A stretch of DNA of 64,000 bases from Apostichopus japonicus. Lineage: Eukaryota; Echinodermata; Holothuroidea; Aspidochirotida; Stichopodidae. Position numbers and translations under genes: made by a program. Positions 1 through 11,130 of the stretch are shown here, in pieces (position 1 is the stretch's first letter; each line of letters opens with the position of its first letter). The stretch spans positions 4,730,001 to 4,794,000 of the forward strand of contig NC_092576.1 in assembly GCF_037975245.1 (NCBI RefSeq), given 5' to 3'. The notes below the pieces were generated by a model. The model was not told the DNA's origin. It saw nothing but the letters and a program-made list of their open reading frames with translations, and did not search any database.

Positions 1-2612
1 TGTAACAGTGGAACCTACAGTCTTCAAGAAGTCTTTCACATTGAATTAGTCCTTGTGCTTCACTTTCAAACCTTTAGCAGCTCTAAACAGGTTGAAGTAG
101 TATCCAATTATGAACACTATGATCAACCACCGTTTGTAATGTGTACATGACATTTAAGTGCCTATTAGTGAGAATCCATGAATAATTCATTTGTTGGTCA
201 CTATTTGTGAACTCTGAAGCTACTGATTTGTTGCGTGCTTGCTCAGAAGGAGAAACCCATTTGCACACACAAACATGTTTGCATAACCAATCTAATAATA
301 AAATTCTAATTTCCTTGTTTCGATTAGATTGTTGACTATAACGTGGGTATTTCCTTGTTGCATAAGTCTTATATACCCATTGACATTTTTCTTTCGATTT
401 TATGTGCTCACTGGTTATATTCAATCCATTCTAGCTTAATATATCTGTAATTTAAGACAAACAAAATGCTAGATATTCGCTGCAACCTTTATTCACTAAA
501 ACGTCAAGTAGACACATATCGTTAAAGGTTTTATGAAATTGTTATGCATGCGTCTGTCAACAGTAAAAGTTTTATATTAAGTATCAGTCTAGAATACATT
601 CTGTTTCCGGCAAGAATCATATTGTCTAGCAAAGGAACGTCATATAAAGCAAAATTATAATATCAACTTATAGTAATTCCATTTACGCTTTTATCTCTCT
701 TTTATTATCATAAAATGACCAGGTGAGACACCCATACGTAGGAAAAACTTGTAAAGAAATTGGTACTTTAGTTTGATACAACAAAAGTCTAACTCAACCT
801 TTATCTTGTACGGGAGGAATATAAGTGAAACGGGTTATAAGTTTAGACGAAATAACGCTGATATGAGTTTTGTTTTTCATATAACATATTTCTTTAACTA
901 TACCATGCATGAATATTACAAATTATTTCTATTAGTGTTTATTCATAGTTTATCAAGATGGCCTCATGTACCAATGCTTACATACATTGTTAAGACTTAA
1001 AAGATTTCATTGTAAATAGTGAGGGCCCGGGACGGGGGAGGGCAACGATTAAAAAAAAAACTGCGAGAGGCAATATGACTTGTGACTGTAAATTAGCAGG
1101 GAAAACCACGAACAAATCTCTCTATAGGACAAAATAGTAGATGAATTCCTAGACTGTTCCCCAAGTAAGTACCGTCTTTCTCTATTGCACTAACTTCAGA
1201 TGTTCACTCAACCATGTAATAGTGGTCCACAGGCTAGGATCGAAGGCGGTGTGAGGGGTGTACAACCATTTTCAATCACACATAATAGAAATTGAGAGTA
1301 TTTATTGCTATAATCTTTCGTTTCCTTTATATGTTTCATATATAATATTTCTTTAATTTATTTTTTTCTGGAAAAAGGTCCTCAGAATCCGCTACACGAC
1401 AGTCGGCTACAACTACCCAATGACCATACATCTTCTTTGATTTTAGTCCTTGGACCGCCCCAGCTGAAAGGCTGTATAAGTCTTTCACTGATAATGGCAT
1501 TTTTTTCACTTTTAGGTATAGTCTGATCCTTTCTTGTTGGAATAGAAATTGTAAAAAGAGACCTAACTTTAAGCATATTCTGAAACAGATAAAAATGTTG
1601 CCATGCTGAACAACAGAGGTTGGCATATACAGCCAATTGCATGGTTTACCCGAAGAAGGTTTTTGGTGTAGGAATCGAAGTAGTGTAAGAAGTATGTTGC
1701 AAAGTTGTTGAGAAGTAAACGAAATAATTAGCTTTGTTCTATAGAGATGTCTGTGGTGAATTATTCACCCTCCCACCTTCAGGCCAGCCTCCGCAGCAAC
1801 CAGAAGAAGCAATTCCAACAATCATCACTAGCCTATTTTGAATGAAATACTTGTGAAAAGACCCTCCTCCATACATGAAAACAAAATCTGTTCCATTTGG
1901 AAGTTATCATAGTAATGCTACACAATACGACCTTATACAGTAGAATAAAAGAAAGACTCAACCAATTTGGCGAATATTTAAAAGAAAAAAAAAAAAAAAC
2001 TCCTTTTCATGAAACAGGAAAAAAATGTGGATTAGAAAAGGAGTGGGCCTACAGTGGTTGGGTAAATTGCAACGTAGTTGTACTATTAAAAGATGATACG
2101 GTGTTTATATAAACAAGCCATGGCTTTTAAGTTATACCATCTCTAGATCATATAATTTGATCTTGGAAGAATGCTGACACAGTGTATCGCCGTGTGTTTA
2201 GGCAGGGAAGCTTTGAATAAGTGAGGGCGCTTTGCGTTGTAGGGCAAAGAGCCAGATCGTTTGCACGTCTTCATACATACATTGTGCATTTGATTTAACC
2301 TCCCTTTTTTGAAAGAGTAGGTGCACTTTTCACACATAGACATGTTATAGCGATCAGAGTGGTTAGTACTATACTGACTTATGAACCAACTTTCACATTT
2401 TGTTGTGTCATTTCCCGGGTATCTGAGAGGCAGATGATAGTATTATTTTAGTGCTGTACTCAGAAAGTGTCATATTTGTCCCTGGAAATTGCCATGAAAA
2501 AGCAAGCCTAACCCTCCTAAAAGTTTGATGCATGTCTACATTCAGTCACATTCATCAAAGGATGAGATGTTAGCACGAGCAGTGGCTTGAGTTTGTCGTT
2601 TTGCCAAGAAAG
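1..2612. other. intergenic, no gene recognised
   Basis: AT-rich sequence with only short open frames on both strands and no recognisable domain. A pure A run lies near 1986-1999. Nothing here supports a gene or RNA. It is the left flank of the retrotransposon insertion. Confidence 0.6.
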
Positions 2613-2616
2613 CTTT
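2613..2616. repeat. target-site duplication, left copy (CTTT)
   Basis: CTTT directly precedes the 5' LTR and is repeated directly after the 3' LTR at 11879-11882. A 4-bp duplication is within the range usual for Ty3/gypsy integrases. It shows that both element ends are original. Confidence 0.85.
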
Positions 2617-3349
2617 TGTTATGAAATAGTGATACCATCTCTTTGATGTTACCGAAACACTCCATCGAGACACCTTACAGGGCCTCTTATGTATTTAACT
2701 AGGTCATGGATTCAGTTTTCCCACGAGAAGTTTTTAACTATCTTATTGAATCTTGGTACAGGGCCTTTTCCCAAAATAGATTCCATTATGTCTGTGGAAC
2801 ATTCGAGAAGGTTCTCTCACGTGGTATGGAAGTTTCCATAGAAAGGGGATGGACTTCCAAACTCCCAACCAATCAGGGCAGATCAGTGCCAGCGCACTTA
2901 TTTTTATATCGTTAAGTTAATACAGGATGGTCAGGTCATTGGCTGCCTACTGATTGTGCGCAGTGAGATTTTGTAGAAGTAAGATATAAAAGTAAAAGGA
3001 GGCCGAAAGTTTACGGACTCCGTCAGCAAAGTTTATCACTTGATCAGCAAATTTATCACTCCGCCGAAAGTTCATCACTCCTAATTGTTTAATTGACGGA
3101 GTCAAGTCAAGTCAAATCATTGTAATTTAGTTTTATTTGTTAAGAGAATCGAGAGAGAAGAAATTATACCGAATCATTAATCAAATCCGATCTTGTCAAA
3201 TTGTTTTTTGTGTGAACTCATTGTTTTCTTCCGTTCGAGACATCTCCTGAAGAAGCATAAATACGGCATCAAGATATCCCAGTACCTTTCTATCGCGAGT
3301 CCCGATGTAGTATTACCATCGGAGGAGCCGGGCTCGTCACAATATTACA
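2617..3349 (+). repeat. 5' long terminal repeat, 733 bp
   Basis: Starts TGTTATG and ends ATTACA. It is repeated at 11146-11878 with the same length, and I read no difference. A TATAAAA box at 2985-2991 fits an internal U3 promoter. A 69-residue frame inside it occurs in both LTRs and is probably not coding. Confidence 0.95.
2985..2991 (+). promoter_or_regulatory. LTR TATA box
   Basis: TATAAAA lies about 370 bp into the LTR, and the same sequence lies at 11514-11520 in the 3' LTR. Transcription would start some 25-30 bp downstream, which would define the U3/R border. This is an inference from the motif only. Confidence 0.5.
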
Positions 3350-3359
3350 TGGTGGAGAT
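3350..3359 (+). other. primer-binding site
   Basis: TGGTGGAGAT follows the LTR with no gap. TGG pairs with the CCA end of a tRNA. From memory, the ten bases are complementary to the 3' end of animal tRNA-Ala (ending ATCTCCACCA), but pairing breaks after position 10. The tRNA identity is tentative; the position is typical. Confidence 0.6.
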
Positions 3360-4027
3360 CGGTTGCTTTCTTCAGGAACAAAACGGTAAAGGAACTTTTC
3401 ACAACTTTCGTTCGTTACGATCAATAACGAACAGGTGATTTTTTTTTTGGCCCGAAGACCTAACGAGGAACACAACGTGTATAGTATGTTCACGACCTAG
3501 CCTAACGGAAACACTCTACGAGGGAAGTCAGCCTATACTAGCCTAAGTCTGTACACCGGATGCAGGAACCACACTAACGTTGATCGTACACTAACGTTAA
3601 TCAACCCAGCATGCAGTTCGCGTTTGAACATTCGCGCAACTAGTACTTAGAATACTACAGCTCTAAACATCAGAACTGAACATTTTCGCGATCTAAGCCT
3701 AGACTCTACCCGATGATAACGGCGAACGAATCTGCAGTATACGAGATGTAGGCCTACCTGCTACTACCTGCCGCTACTACTATCACTTACTGAGGGACTT
3801 CACTCATCGTTTGCAGTACCAGTACCAGTTCTTAGTTAAACTTAAGGGTGAGTGAAATCATGCCAATTTGTATCCCAACCCCTATTTGAGATCAGAGTGT
3901 AACGATAAGTTATTTTAATCGTGTCCATGTATTGCATGTTTGTTATTTGTATTACGGTCGATAGTGTGTTCAATTAAGTATAGGCTCATGTTGTATACTC
4001 GTAACTAGCCTAATTGTATGCGGCATT
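3360..4027 (+). other. retrotransposon leader (untranslated)
   Basis: About 670 bp lie between the primer-binding site and the gag ATG with no substantial open frame. It would hold the packaging and dimerisation signals of the genomic RNA. No specific motif is recognised. Confidence 0.6.
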
Positions 4028-4984
4028 ATGTCCGTCAGTAAACAGGAAACTTCGACCTCTGTTAATGTTATGCAGAAACATAGGCCCACTGATTTTTTGC
4101 CATCACGATTTCAGGGCGATGTAATTGATGCAGATTTAGCCGAAGCTCATTATTTGGGATTTGAAGACTATTTAGAGGTGCATAAATTGCCGTCCCAAAC
4201 CACCCCTGAGGCTGTAGCGGAAGAATTTAATGAAATATGTCGCATATTTAAGCGAACACTTAAAGGCCAGGCCAGACTCTGGATTGAAAACAAAAATTTT
4301 TCAACTATTGCTGATCTGCGCAAGCAATTCCTTGCTCGTTTCAGTCCAGGCACTTCTTCCTACGCTAAATCACAGGCATTTCACGCATTAAGCTATACGC
4401 CAGGTGATACAGCTCAAGCACATTTGGTCAAAATTTCCAAAGCTGCAGCACAATTAAGTTATGGCGAGGACCAAATTAGAGATAAATTCGTCTCGACCCT
4501 GCCTTTGCAATGCCGCTCAGCAGTGTTAATGTCTGCATCACCAAAAGCAACAATTGCAGATTTGGTCATGAAAGTCCAATGTTATTTTGACTTACAAATC
4601 CAAAGTCAACCCACAGCTTCTTCCGAACTATTTATGGCAATGCACGACAAAGCGTCTTCTGTTCAGACTCCTACTATTTCTGCATCTTCTGAGATACACG
4701 AGTTGTGTACCAAAATTCAGGAATTAGAGACCAAGTTTGATCAGTCACGTAGGTCAGAATCGCAAGACAATCCAAAAGATATGAGGCAAAGATATAGTTC
4801 TCGTGATTCTCGTGGTCCTAGGACAGGTCGAAATAATAACAGGAGAAGGTTACCATATTTTAATCCTTCAATCACATGTTACTACTGCCAAAATCGAGGT
4901 CATTTTGCACAATATTGCCAAATTCGCCTAAGCCATGAAATAGAGGCTAATGTAAACAAAGTACCAACACAGAATTTTCAGTAG
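4028..4984 (+). CDS. gag: Gag protein of the LTR retrotransposon
   Basis: A 318-residue protein that would form the capsid and bind genomic RNA. The middle part, roughly residues 45-190, is helical and resembles the retrotransposon Gag capsid domain: it has a tryptophan/leucine-rich stretch around ARLWIENK and a later LRKQFLARF segment. A basic, arginine-rich region near residues 245-280 precedes one CCHC zinc knuckle, CYYCQNRGHFAQYC, which fits C-x2-C-x4-H-x4-C and is the nucleic-acid-binding part. The start is the first ATG after the leader. The frame closes with TAG at 4982-4984, inside a stretch where the pol frame is already open, so pol is probably made by a -1 shift. The frame is intact, with no stops or shifts. 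Confidence is high for Gag; the exact capsid borders are estimated. Confidence 0.93.
   Translation: MSVSKQETSTSVNVMQKHRPTDFLPSRFQGDVIDADLAEAHYLGFEDYLEVHKLPSQTTPEAVAEEFNEICRIFKRTLKGQARLWIENKNFSTIADLRKQFLARFSPGTSSYAKSQAFHALSYTPGDTAQAHLVKISKAAAQLSYGEDQIRDKFVSTLPLQCRSAVLMSASPKATIADLVMKVQCYFDLQIQSQPTASSELFMAMHDKASSVQTPTISASSEIHELCTKIQELETKFDQSRRSESQDNPKDMRQRYSSRDSRGPRTGRNNNRRRLPYFNPSITCYYCQNRGHFAQYCQIRLSHEIEANVNKVPTQNFQ
4951..4984 (+). promoter_or_regulatory. gag-pol overlap, presumed -1 frameshift zone
   Basis: The pol frame has a stop at 4948-4950 and is open from 4951, while gag ends at 4984, so any shift must fall in these 34 bases. No canonical X-XXY-YYZ heptamer is present. The nearest candidate is GAATTTT at 4972-4978 (G-AAT-TTT in the gag frame), which fits poorly at the first position. 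No clear pseudoknot was identified by eye. Confidence 0.45.
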
Positions 4985-7900
4985 GGAGCACTTATGATTG
5001 CACTCATCATACAGTGACTCCAGACAAAGTACCAAGTAAAGGAAGATCGAAACGTAAAGCAAATAATATTTGGAAGAATAGTAATATTCCTAGTTCTAGA
5101 TATACAGGGAACGACCATAGTGTGGATATTCAACTGGACACACGTAATTTTGTAAGAGGTACTTTACATGATGGTAAAGGAATTTCATTGTTGTTTGATA
5201 GTGGAGCGACACGCTCTATCATTTCTTCTTCTACAGTGCAAAATTCAAAGTATTTATCCTCTATACAACCAGTCTCAGTTGATGTAGTAAACCTAAAGTT
5301 GGGTAATGGTCAGTTTATTCATGCGTATAGCACGATAACATTTCAGGTCAAAATTCAGGGTCATGAATTTCAGCTTTCTGCTTTAATTGCTGCAAACCTG
5401 ACAGGTATTGACTTAATATTAGGTAGTCAAACTCTGAAGGAATTGAATGGATCTTTGGACTTTACCACAAACTGTTTTAGAATTAAACCAGCCAAAGTTT
5501 TCCTTAGGCCAGTGCAGAGATTTGTTATTTACCCAGGTCAGCAAAGATACATTACTGTACAGGGACGTCTTCCACTATATGCACGAAATGCAGATGTGGT
5601 TATTAAACCGTTCCCTCTGATATCTCGTATGTGTCCTTCACGAATGCTAGTGAAAATGCATAAAGGTAGAACAAAGATTCTACTAAGGAACATGGGTAAC
5701 CAGAAATTTTTTCTGAAGCCTTCTCGCACAGTGGCTCATTTAGATTTAGCAGATATCATTACGGTCACAGAAGACATACCTACTGATTCTCTAGATTTTC
5801 TAAATGTCATGAGAGACATCGAAAAACCGTCTCTTTTTCGAACCAATTCAAACTCTAAAGAGAATCGTGATGAAATTACACGATATAATTTACATCGTTA
5901 TCCACATTTGACAGACGATGATCCCCTGGTTTCCAAATCCGAACAGGAAATCATGAGAGATAACATTAATTTGGAACAAAGTATTCTAAATGCTTCAGAA
6001 ACAGAAAGCATTTATGAATTTCTAGACTCACATAGAGATGCATTTTCTCTTTATGGTGAATTATCTCACTGTCCAAATTATGAGGCTGATATTACGCTTA
6101 CTAATGATGAGCCATTTTACATACGTCCCTATAGACTTTCAGATGAGGACAAAGTCATTGTCGCCAGTGAGCTTGACAAATTAGTGCGATTAGGAATCTT
6201 AGCAGTAGGACATCAGTCTTATACTTCACCGGTTTTCCTCATTCCAAAGAAGGGAACAAAAGACAAAAGGGTTGTCACAGATTTTCGCTACTTGAATAGT
6301 AGAATAAAACGTCTCAATCACCCATTTCCATTACTGAATGAGACTATCCGTACCATAGGGTACTCTGGAGCCAAAATTTTGGGTGTTCTTGATTTAAAGT
6401 CTGCATTCTTCTGTCTGCCACTTAGTGTTCATGCACAACAATATACAGGTATTGCTTCATTTCATGGAGGAAAGCATTATTATTATAAACGCTTACCACA
6501 GGGATTGAATTTATCTCCAGCGATCTTTCAGTCGAAAATTAATGATATTTTGGCAACGATCCCAAATTCAAATAAGTTCTGTATTGCTCATCATGACGAT
6601 ATTATTGTGTACAGTGCAGACAAACGATCTCACAAACAACACCTACAGGCAATTTTTAAGGTTTTAATGGACAACGGATTGAAAATCTCTCCGAAAAAGT
6701 GTAGCATTTTCCAAAATTCAGTCCGATATATGGGACATTTGCTCTCAATAACCCCAGAAGGTGAGGCTTGTATCCAACCTTTGTATGACAGATGTGCAGC
6801 GATTAGGAACACACCGAAACCACACAATGTTAAGTCAGTAAGACGATTTGTAGGTGCAGTTAATTATGTGGCTTCGTTTTTCCCAAATATTCAAGCACTA
6901 TTGAGACCATTACATCATTTGAGTCGTAAGAGAAAGGTATTTAAATGGACAGAGGAACATCAGTGTGCATTTCAAAGTATTAAAGAGTTGTTGTGTAATC
7001 CACCTATATTGCATATGCCACTGAAATATGGTCGTTTTGTATTATATAGCGACACATCACGAGTAGCAACAGGATCGTACCTGACACAAAGAGTTAATGG
7101 CAAAGAGAATATTATTGCATATTACTCTAAGATATTACCACCAGCATGTCAGAGGTATAGTGTAACTGAATTAGAAATGATGGGTCTATTTATTAATGTG
7201 ACAGCATTCAAACATTTATTGCAAAATGTAGAATTTGAGGCATATGTTGATCACTCAGCCATTGTTGAATTGTTTAAGTCAAAACAAGAACCAGCAACTT
7301 CACGTTTACGTAAACTTCTGTTCAAATTGTCAGAATTTACATTCAAGGTTGGTTATAAGAAAGGCTCAGAATTGGTTTTGGCAGATTATTTGTCTAGAGC
7401 ACCACAGGAATTCCACTCTGAAATAGATCAGGTTGCTCAAGAGGTCAGTTCTTATGAGGATATTTCAACTCCACCTAAGGAGACATTTAATCCAATCATG
7501 ACAAGGTCAAAGGCAAGGTCAATGGGAGTTAAAGTTCCAGATTTATTCCCAAACAAAGTCACAAAGAAGTCCAAGCAGGATTCCCCAGCCAAAGTATCAA
7601 CAAATAGAGTTGAAAGGACATCCGTTCCTAAGGCAACACATTCTAATGATCATGCTTCACAGAGACCACAATCTGAGTCACAAAAGAGGACTACACCAGT
7701 AATTTCTACTGATAAGAGAGAAACATATATTCAAAGGCCTACTATTTCTATGCCGAGTGAAAATAGACATACATATAGTCCTGACATGTTAGTTGTGCCA
7801 AATTTTACAAGTGTTTCTCAACCTTCAGAGCCAAGATTAGTGGATCAGAGTAGACATAGAGTGCAAGAGGTAGTCAGAGAACCACCTCCAGAATTATTTG

Positions 7901-9888
7901 CTCAGCCGAAGCCAGTCATAACAGACATTGATCATTTGGTTACAGGGCACATTCCAAAACAAAAGGAATTGAATAAAGTCATGAAGGCAATTCAAGGAAA
8001 ACTGATCAAAAACTATGATCTGCCTTTTGATGTAAAAGAGTTGCAAATTCAACAACAAACTTGTCCTTACTACAAACCAATTTATGATTTTCTTGCCCAC
8101 GACATTATTCCAAGTAATGCTAAGCATGCTAGAACTGTTCGTTCTCAAGCAGAGGATTATTTGTTATGTAATAGTTTGTTATTCAGGATATTTTTGCATG
8201 AGACTAATGATGCTAAGATGACTCTTCAGTTAGTCGTACCTGAGACTATGGTAGAGCAAATAATATCTCGATATCACGATGACTTGTTAAGTAATCATCA
8301 GGGTGTAATGCGTACATATTTGACCATTAGACAGCATTTCTATCTGCGTAATATGTTTCAACGCATCAGTAATTATATTCAGGCATGTCTCCGTTGTCAA
8401 GAATTCCGTAAAAAACCGGACAAATTGAGACAATATCATGCTCGCATTCCTGATTCTTATCGTCCTTTTGACAGACTTAGTCTGGATTTCAAGACTATGC
8501 CCACAACGGCTACAGGATTTAAACATTTGATGGTTGTTTGTGATGAGATCACTAGATTTGTTGTATGTGTTTCTCTTAAGACTCTTGATGCTGAAACAAT
8601 ATGTGAAGCATTATTGCAGAGGGTAGTCACAACTTTTGGTCCACCGTCTTGTATCATAAGTGATGCGGCAGCTTCTCTTACAGGAAAATTAGTGGAGCTC
8701 TTAAGTAAAGCTTTAGGCATTGAACAAAAGTTCATCAGTGTAAGCAATCATGGAAGCTTACAGGTTGAAAGACACATTCAGACTCTTTCAAACTTCCTCA
8801 AAGTGAACTTAAATCAGTTTGGTACGGATTGGGTACGATTTGTCCCAACATCAGCCTATGCATATAACACATTTTCCTCTCCTCAGTTAGGTAGCTATAG
8901 CCCATTTGAACTTGCATTTGGACGTAAGCCGCCAAATCTTACAAATTTATCATTCAATCCAATGGCAGGATTATCACAATCTCATGGAGAATATGCTGCA
9001 TTGTTAAAGAAACGATTTGATCATTTGTCAAGGGTAATGTTAGTCTTTCAAAAGAAGCAACAAGATGCTCAGAATGTTAAGATAAGTGCAAAACTAGACA
9101 AAGGTGCAATTTATTCAACGGGTCAATTAGTTTATCTATATAAGCCAACGTCTTCCTCCTTGACTGCGAACTCTCGCAAAATTGCTGCTGAATGGTGTGG
9201 ACCATTAGTGATCCATCAAGTTTTGGATAGGACTCATTATTTGTTGGCCACTCTCAAAGGAGAAATTCTTAGTGATGTATTCAATTATAACAGGCTTAAA
9301 CCATGTTTTGTAAGAGCATCTTCTGAAACTAAGAATATCACCAACATTCAGAAATTGCGTCAGGTCTTGAAAACAAAGGGTTCATCAAGTGAAAAGCTTG
9401 CACGAATGAGAAATGTTTTGAGTAGTAACACTTCTAATGCAGAAAATGTTAATGTCATGCAAGATGCACATGTTGAGTTTCATGATGAGTTTGGTAACAT
9501 TTTGCCAGGGGTAACTTCAGATCACATCATGTGTCTTATGACCACTAAGCCAATGAATGTTGCATCCTTTTTAGAGAATAGAGCACATAATGAAGGATTA
9601 GCAATTCCATATCCTTCCATGAAAGATAGCATATTGAGGCAAAAGAAAGTTTTTGCAAATGCTCCACAAGGAGACATGAAAGTCCAACGTGCTCGATACA
9701 AATTGGGTGAATTACAGGTTCTGGTCACTTATCAGACACCATGTTTTCCAAAAGGCTTTAAGAGTCATGATTTTTGGTGGAATGTAGGAAAATATTCCAA
9801 CACAGAGGAAATAATGAATTTTCTCCATGAAAAGGGATTGAACATTACAGGCAATCCAGGCAGGATGTTGCAAACATTATATGGTTAA
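4951..9888 (+). CDS. pol: Pol polyprotein (protease, RT, RNase H, integrase)
   Basis: About 1640 residues, read in the -1 frame after gag and lacking an ATG near its start. Numbering here begins at the GTG at 5014. Aspartic protease: LLFDSGATRSII, with DSGA at residues 62-65. Reverse transcriptase: about residues 360-570, with FRYLNSRI, D460 in LDLKSAF and D528/D529 in the catalytic box, which reads HHDD where YxDD is usual. RNase H: about 670-795, with D680 in LYSDTS and TELEMMGL. A charged linker follows (about 810-1000). Integrase: zinc part from H1088 to C1125/C1128, then catalytic D1158, D1217 and E1252, followed by a GPY/F-like region ending near NYNRLKPCF at about 1430. A tail of roughly 190 residues after that matches nothing I know. 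The whole frame is uninterrupted. The enzymes would copy and insert the element. Confidence 0.93.
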   Translation, partial: CKQSTNTEFSVGSTYDCTHHTVTPDKVPSKGRSKRKANNIWKNSNIPSSRYTGNDHSVDIQLDTRNFVRGTLHDGKGISLLFDSGATRSIISSSTVQNSKYLSSIQPVSVDVVNLKLGNGQFIHAYSTITFQVKIQGHEFQLSALIAANLTGIDLILGSQTLKELNGSLDFTTNCFRIKPAKVFLRPVQRFVIYPGQQRYITVQGRLPLYARNADVVIKPFPLISRMCPSRMLVKMHKGRTKILLRNMGNQKFFLKPSRTVAHLDLADIITVTEDIPTDSLDFLNVMRDIEKPSLFRTNSNSKENRDEITRYNLHRYPHLTDDDPLVSKSEQEIMRDNINLEQSILNASETESIYEFLDSHRDAFSLYGELSHCPNYEADITLTNDEPFYIRPYRLSDEDKVIVASELDKLVRLGILAVGHQSYTSPVFLIPKKGTKDKRVVTDFRYLNSRIKRLNHPFPLLNETIRTIGYSGAKILGVLDLKSAFFCLPLSVHAQQYTGIASFHGGKHYYYKRLPQGLNLSPAIFQSKINDILATIPNSNKFCIAHHDDIIVYSADKRSHKQHLQAIFKVLMDNGLKISPKKCSIFQNSVRYMGHLLSITPEGEACIQPLYDRCAAIRNTPKPHNVKSVRRFVGAVNYVASFFPNIQALLRPLHHLSRKRKVFKWTEEHQCAFQSIKELLCNPPILHMPLKYGRFVLYSDTSRVATGSYLTQRVNGKENIIAYYSKILPPACQRYSVTELEMMGLFINVTAFKHLLQNVEFEAYVDHSAIVELFKSKQEPATSRLRKLLFKLSEFTFKVGYKKGSELVLADYLSRAPQEFHSEIDQVAQEVSSYEDISTPPKETFNPIMTRSKARSMGVKVPDLFPNKVTKKSKQDSPAKVSTNRVERTSVPKATHSNDHASQRPQSESQKRTTPVISTDKRETYIQRPTISMPSENRHTYSPDMLVVPNFTSVSQPSEPRLVDQSRHRVQEVVREPPPELFAQPKPVITDIDHLVTGHIPKQKELNKVMKAIQGKLIKNYDLPFDVKELQIQQQTCPYYKPIYDFLAHDIIPSNAKHARTVRSQAEDYLLCNSLLFRIFLHETNDAKMTLQLVVPETMVEQIISRYHDDLLSNHQGVMRTYLTIRQHFYLRNMFQRISNYIQACLRCQEFRKKPDKLRQYHARIPDSYRPFDRLSLDFKTMPTTATGFKHLMVVCDEITRFVVCVSLKTLDAETICEALLQRVVTTFGPPSCIISDAAASLTGKLVELLSKALGIEQKFISVSNHGSLQVERHIQTLSNFLKVNLNQFGTDWVRFVPTSAYAYNTFSSPQLGSYSPFELAFGRKPPNLTNLSFNPMAGLSQSHGEYAALLKKRFDHLSRVMLVFQKKQQDAQNVKISAKLDKGAIYSTGQLVYLYKPTSSSLTANSRKIAAEWCGPLVIHQVLDRTHYLLATLKGEILSDVFNYNRLKPCFVRASSETKNITNIQKLRQVLKTKGSSSEKLARMRNVLSSNTSNAENVNVMQDAHVEFHDEFGNILPGVTSDHIMCLMTTKPMNVASFLENRAHNEGLAIPYPSMKDSILRQKKVFANAPQGDMKVQRARYKLGELQVLVTYQTPCFPKGFKSHDFWWNVGKYSNTEEIMNFLHEKGLNITGNPGRMLQTLYG

Positions 9889-11130
9889 TATGTATAACTG
9901 CATATTGCTTTAAGTTCAGATGAACAGGTGTTTTACCCACAATTGTATGAATGGAATGCGTCATGGCAATTACCTGCATACCTGTTAAGTGGAAGTCATT
10001 GTACTGTATGGTGTAACAATATAAGCTTTATTGTTTAAAACGCCACCAAGTGACCTAGTTTCATCTTTTATAACAAATATGTAGTGAGTATACCTAATTT
10101 CTCCTTATGAATTCGTTCAAACGTTTACCCGGCAATTAGAACATATCCGGAATATTAGCAACATGGGTTTTCATATATTGAGAAATATTTTAAGGATATT
10201 TACATTGCATCATTTATGTTATATTGAAGGCTATTTAGAGACAGCATTGGTGATGTGCAACTTTTGCTTACAGCAACAGTTATCGAAGCAAATGAAAGTA
10301 TAGATGTTTTGAGGAAATTATGTATATATTTTCTTTTCCTCAAATATTCATGCAAAAGTAAATTTCATCAAGAAGTTGAAAAGACAAGATGTTAAGTATT
10401 ATGTAAATTTGAAGAAAGATTTGTTGATGTCATAGTCTATGGGGTCTCTTTTATGGTATCGAATATCTAGTACTTTGGTACTTTACTAGATCATTTCGGA
10501 GTGCATACCTAGGGTCACCATGCTATCGAGTCACATTTTCTTGATTTTCTTGAAGTGGATGTATATGATTCACAAGGTTTCAAAACAGTTTTGAAACTAC
10601 TGTATGCCTTCATTAAAGAGGAGGTACTTTGTAAATGAGTTTGTAATATTTTAAGGTTCTTTTTTTTAGTGTACGAAAATTTATGGAACGCCAAGGTGTT
10701 CTGTTCAGTTAAAAGACAACTAAGTCTAGTATTCTCTGATCTCTCCCCAAATCACGGCATGATTTCACTTTTGATATAAATGTATTATTGATGTATGAAA
10801 TGCATAAATGTATTTTGTAAGAGATACTGCATATTTTGCTGTGTCATGTAACTTTAAGATATCTTAATGATATTTTTTTTAGATTACATCATATGATGTC
10901 ATCAATTTTGAAGAGGTACACAAAATATTTTCATGGAGAATAGTGTCAATGTATATACCATATGATCATTTTAAAAATTCGTAACCAAGATGTTAACCTT
11001 TGAGATATATGAAGACCATTTATTGAAGTCAATGAATATTAGTGAATGTGCTTACAGTACTCTACCTTCTTGGGATAATGATAAGTTAAAGCAGTATGAT
11101 GTTAAAATTTTGGAGTATCCAAAAATTTTA
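9889..11130 (+). other. noncoding stretch between pol and 3' LTR
   Basis: About 1.24 kb of AT-rich sequence without a usable frame on either strand. No envelope, antisense gene or repeat is recognised. Its length is unusual for a gypsy element and may hold RNA signals or a lost third gene. Confidence 0.55.

Noticed and set aside
2706-2915. 69-residue frame in the LTR as an accessory gene
   Set aside because: It is identical in both LTRs, lies in the presumed U3 region upstream of the TATA box and has no recognisable domain.
9889-11130. envelope gene of the gypsy element
   Set aside because: No open frame with signal peptide or transmembrane segment exists between pol and the 3' LTR.
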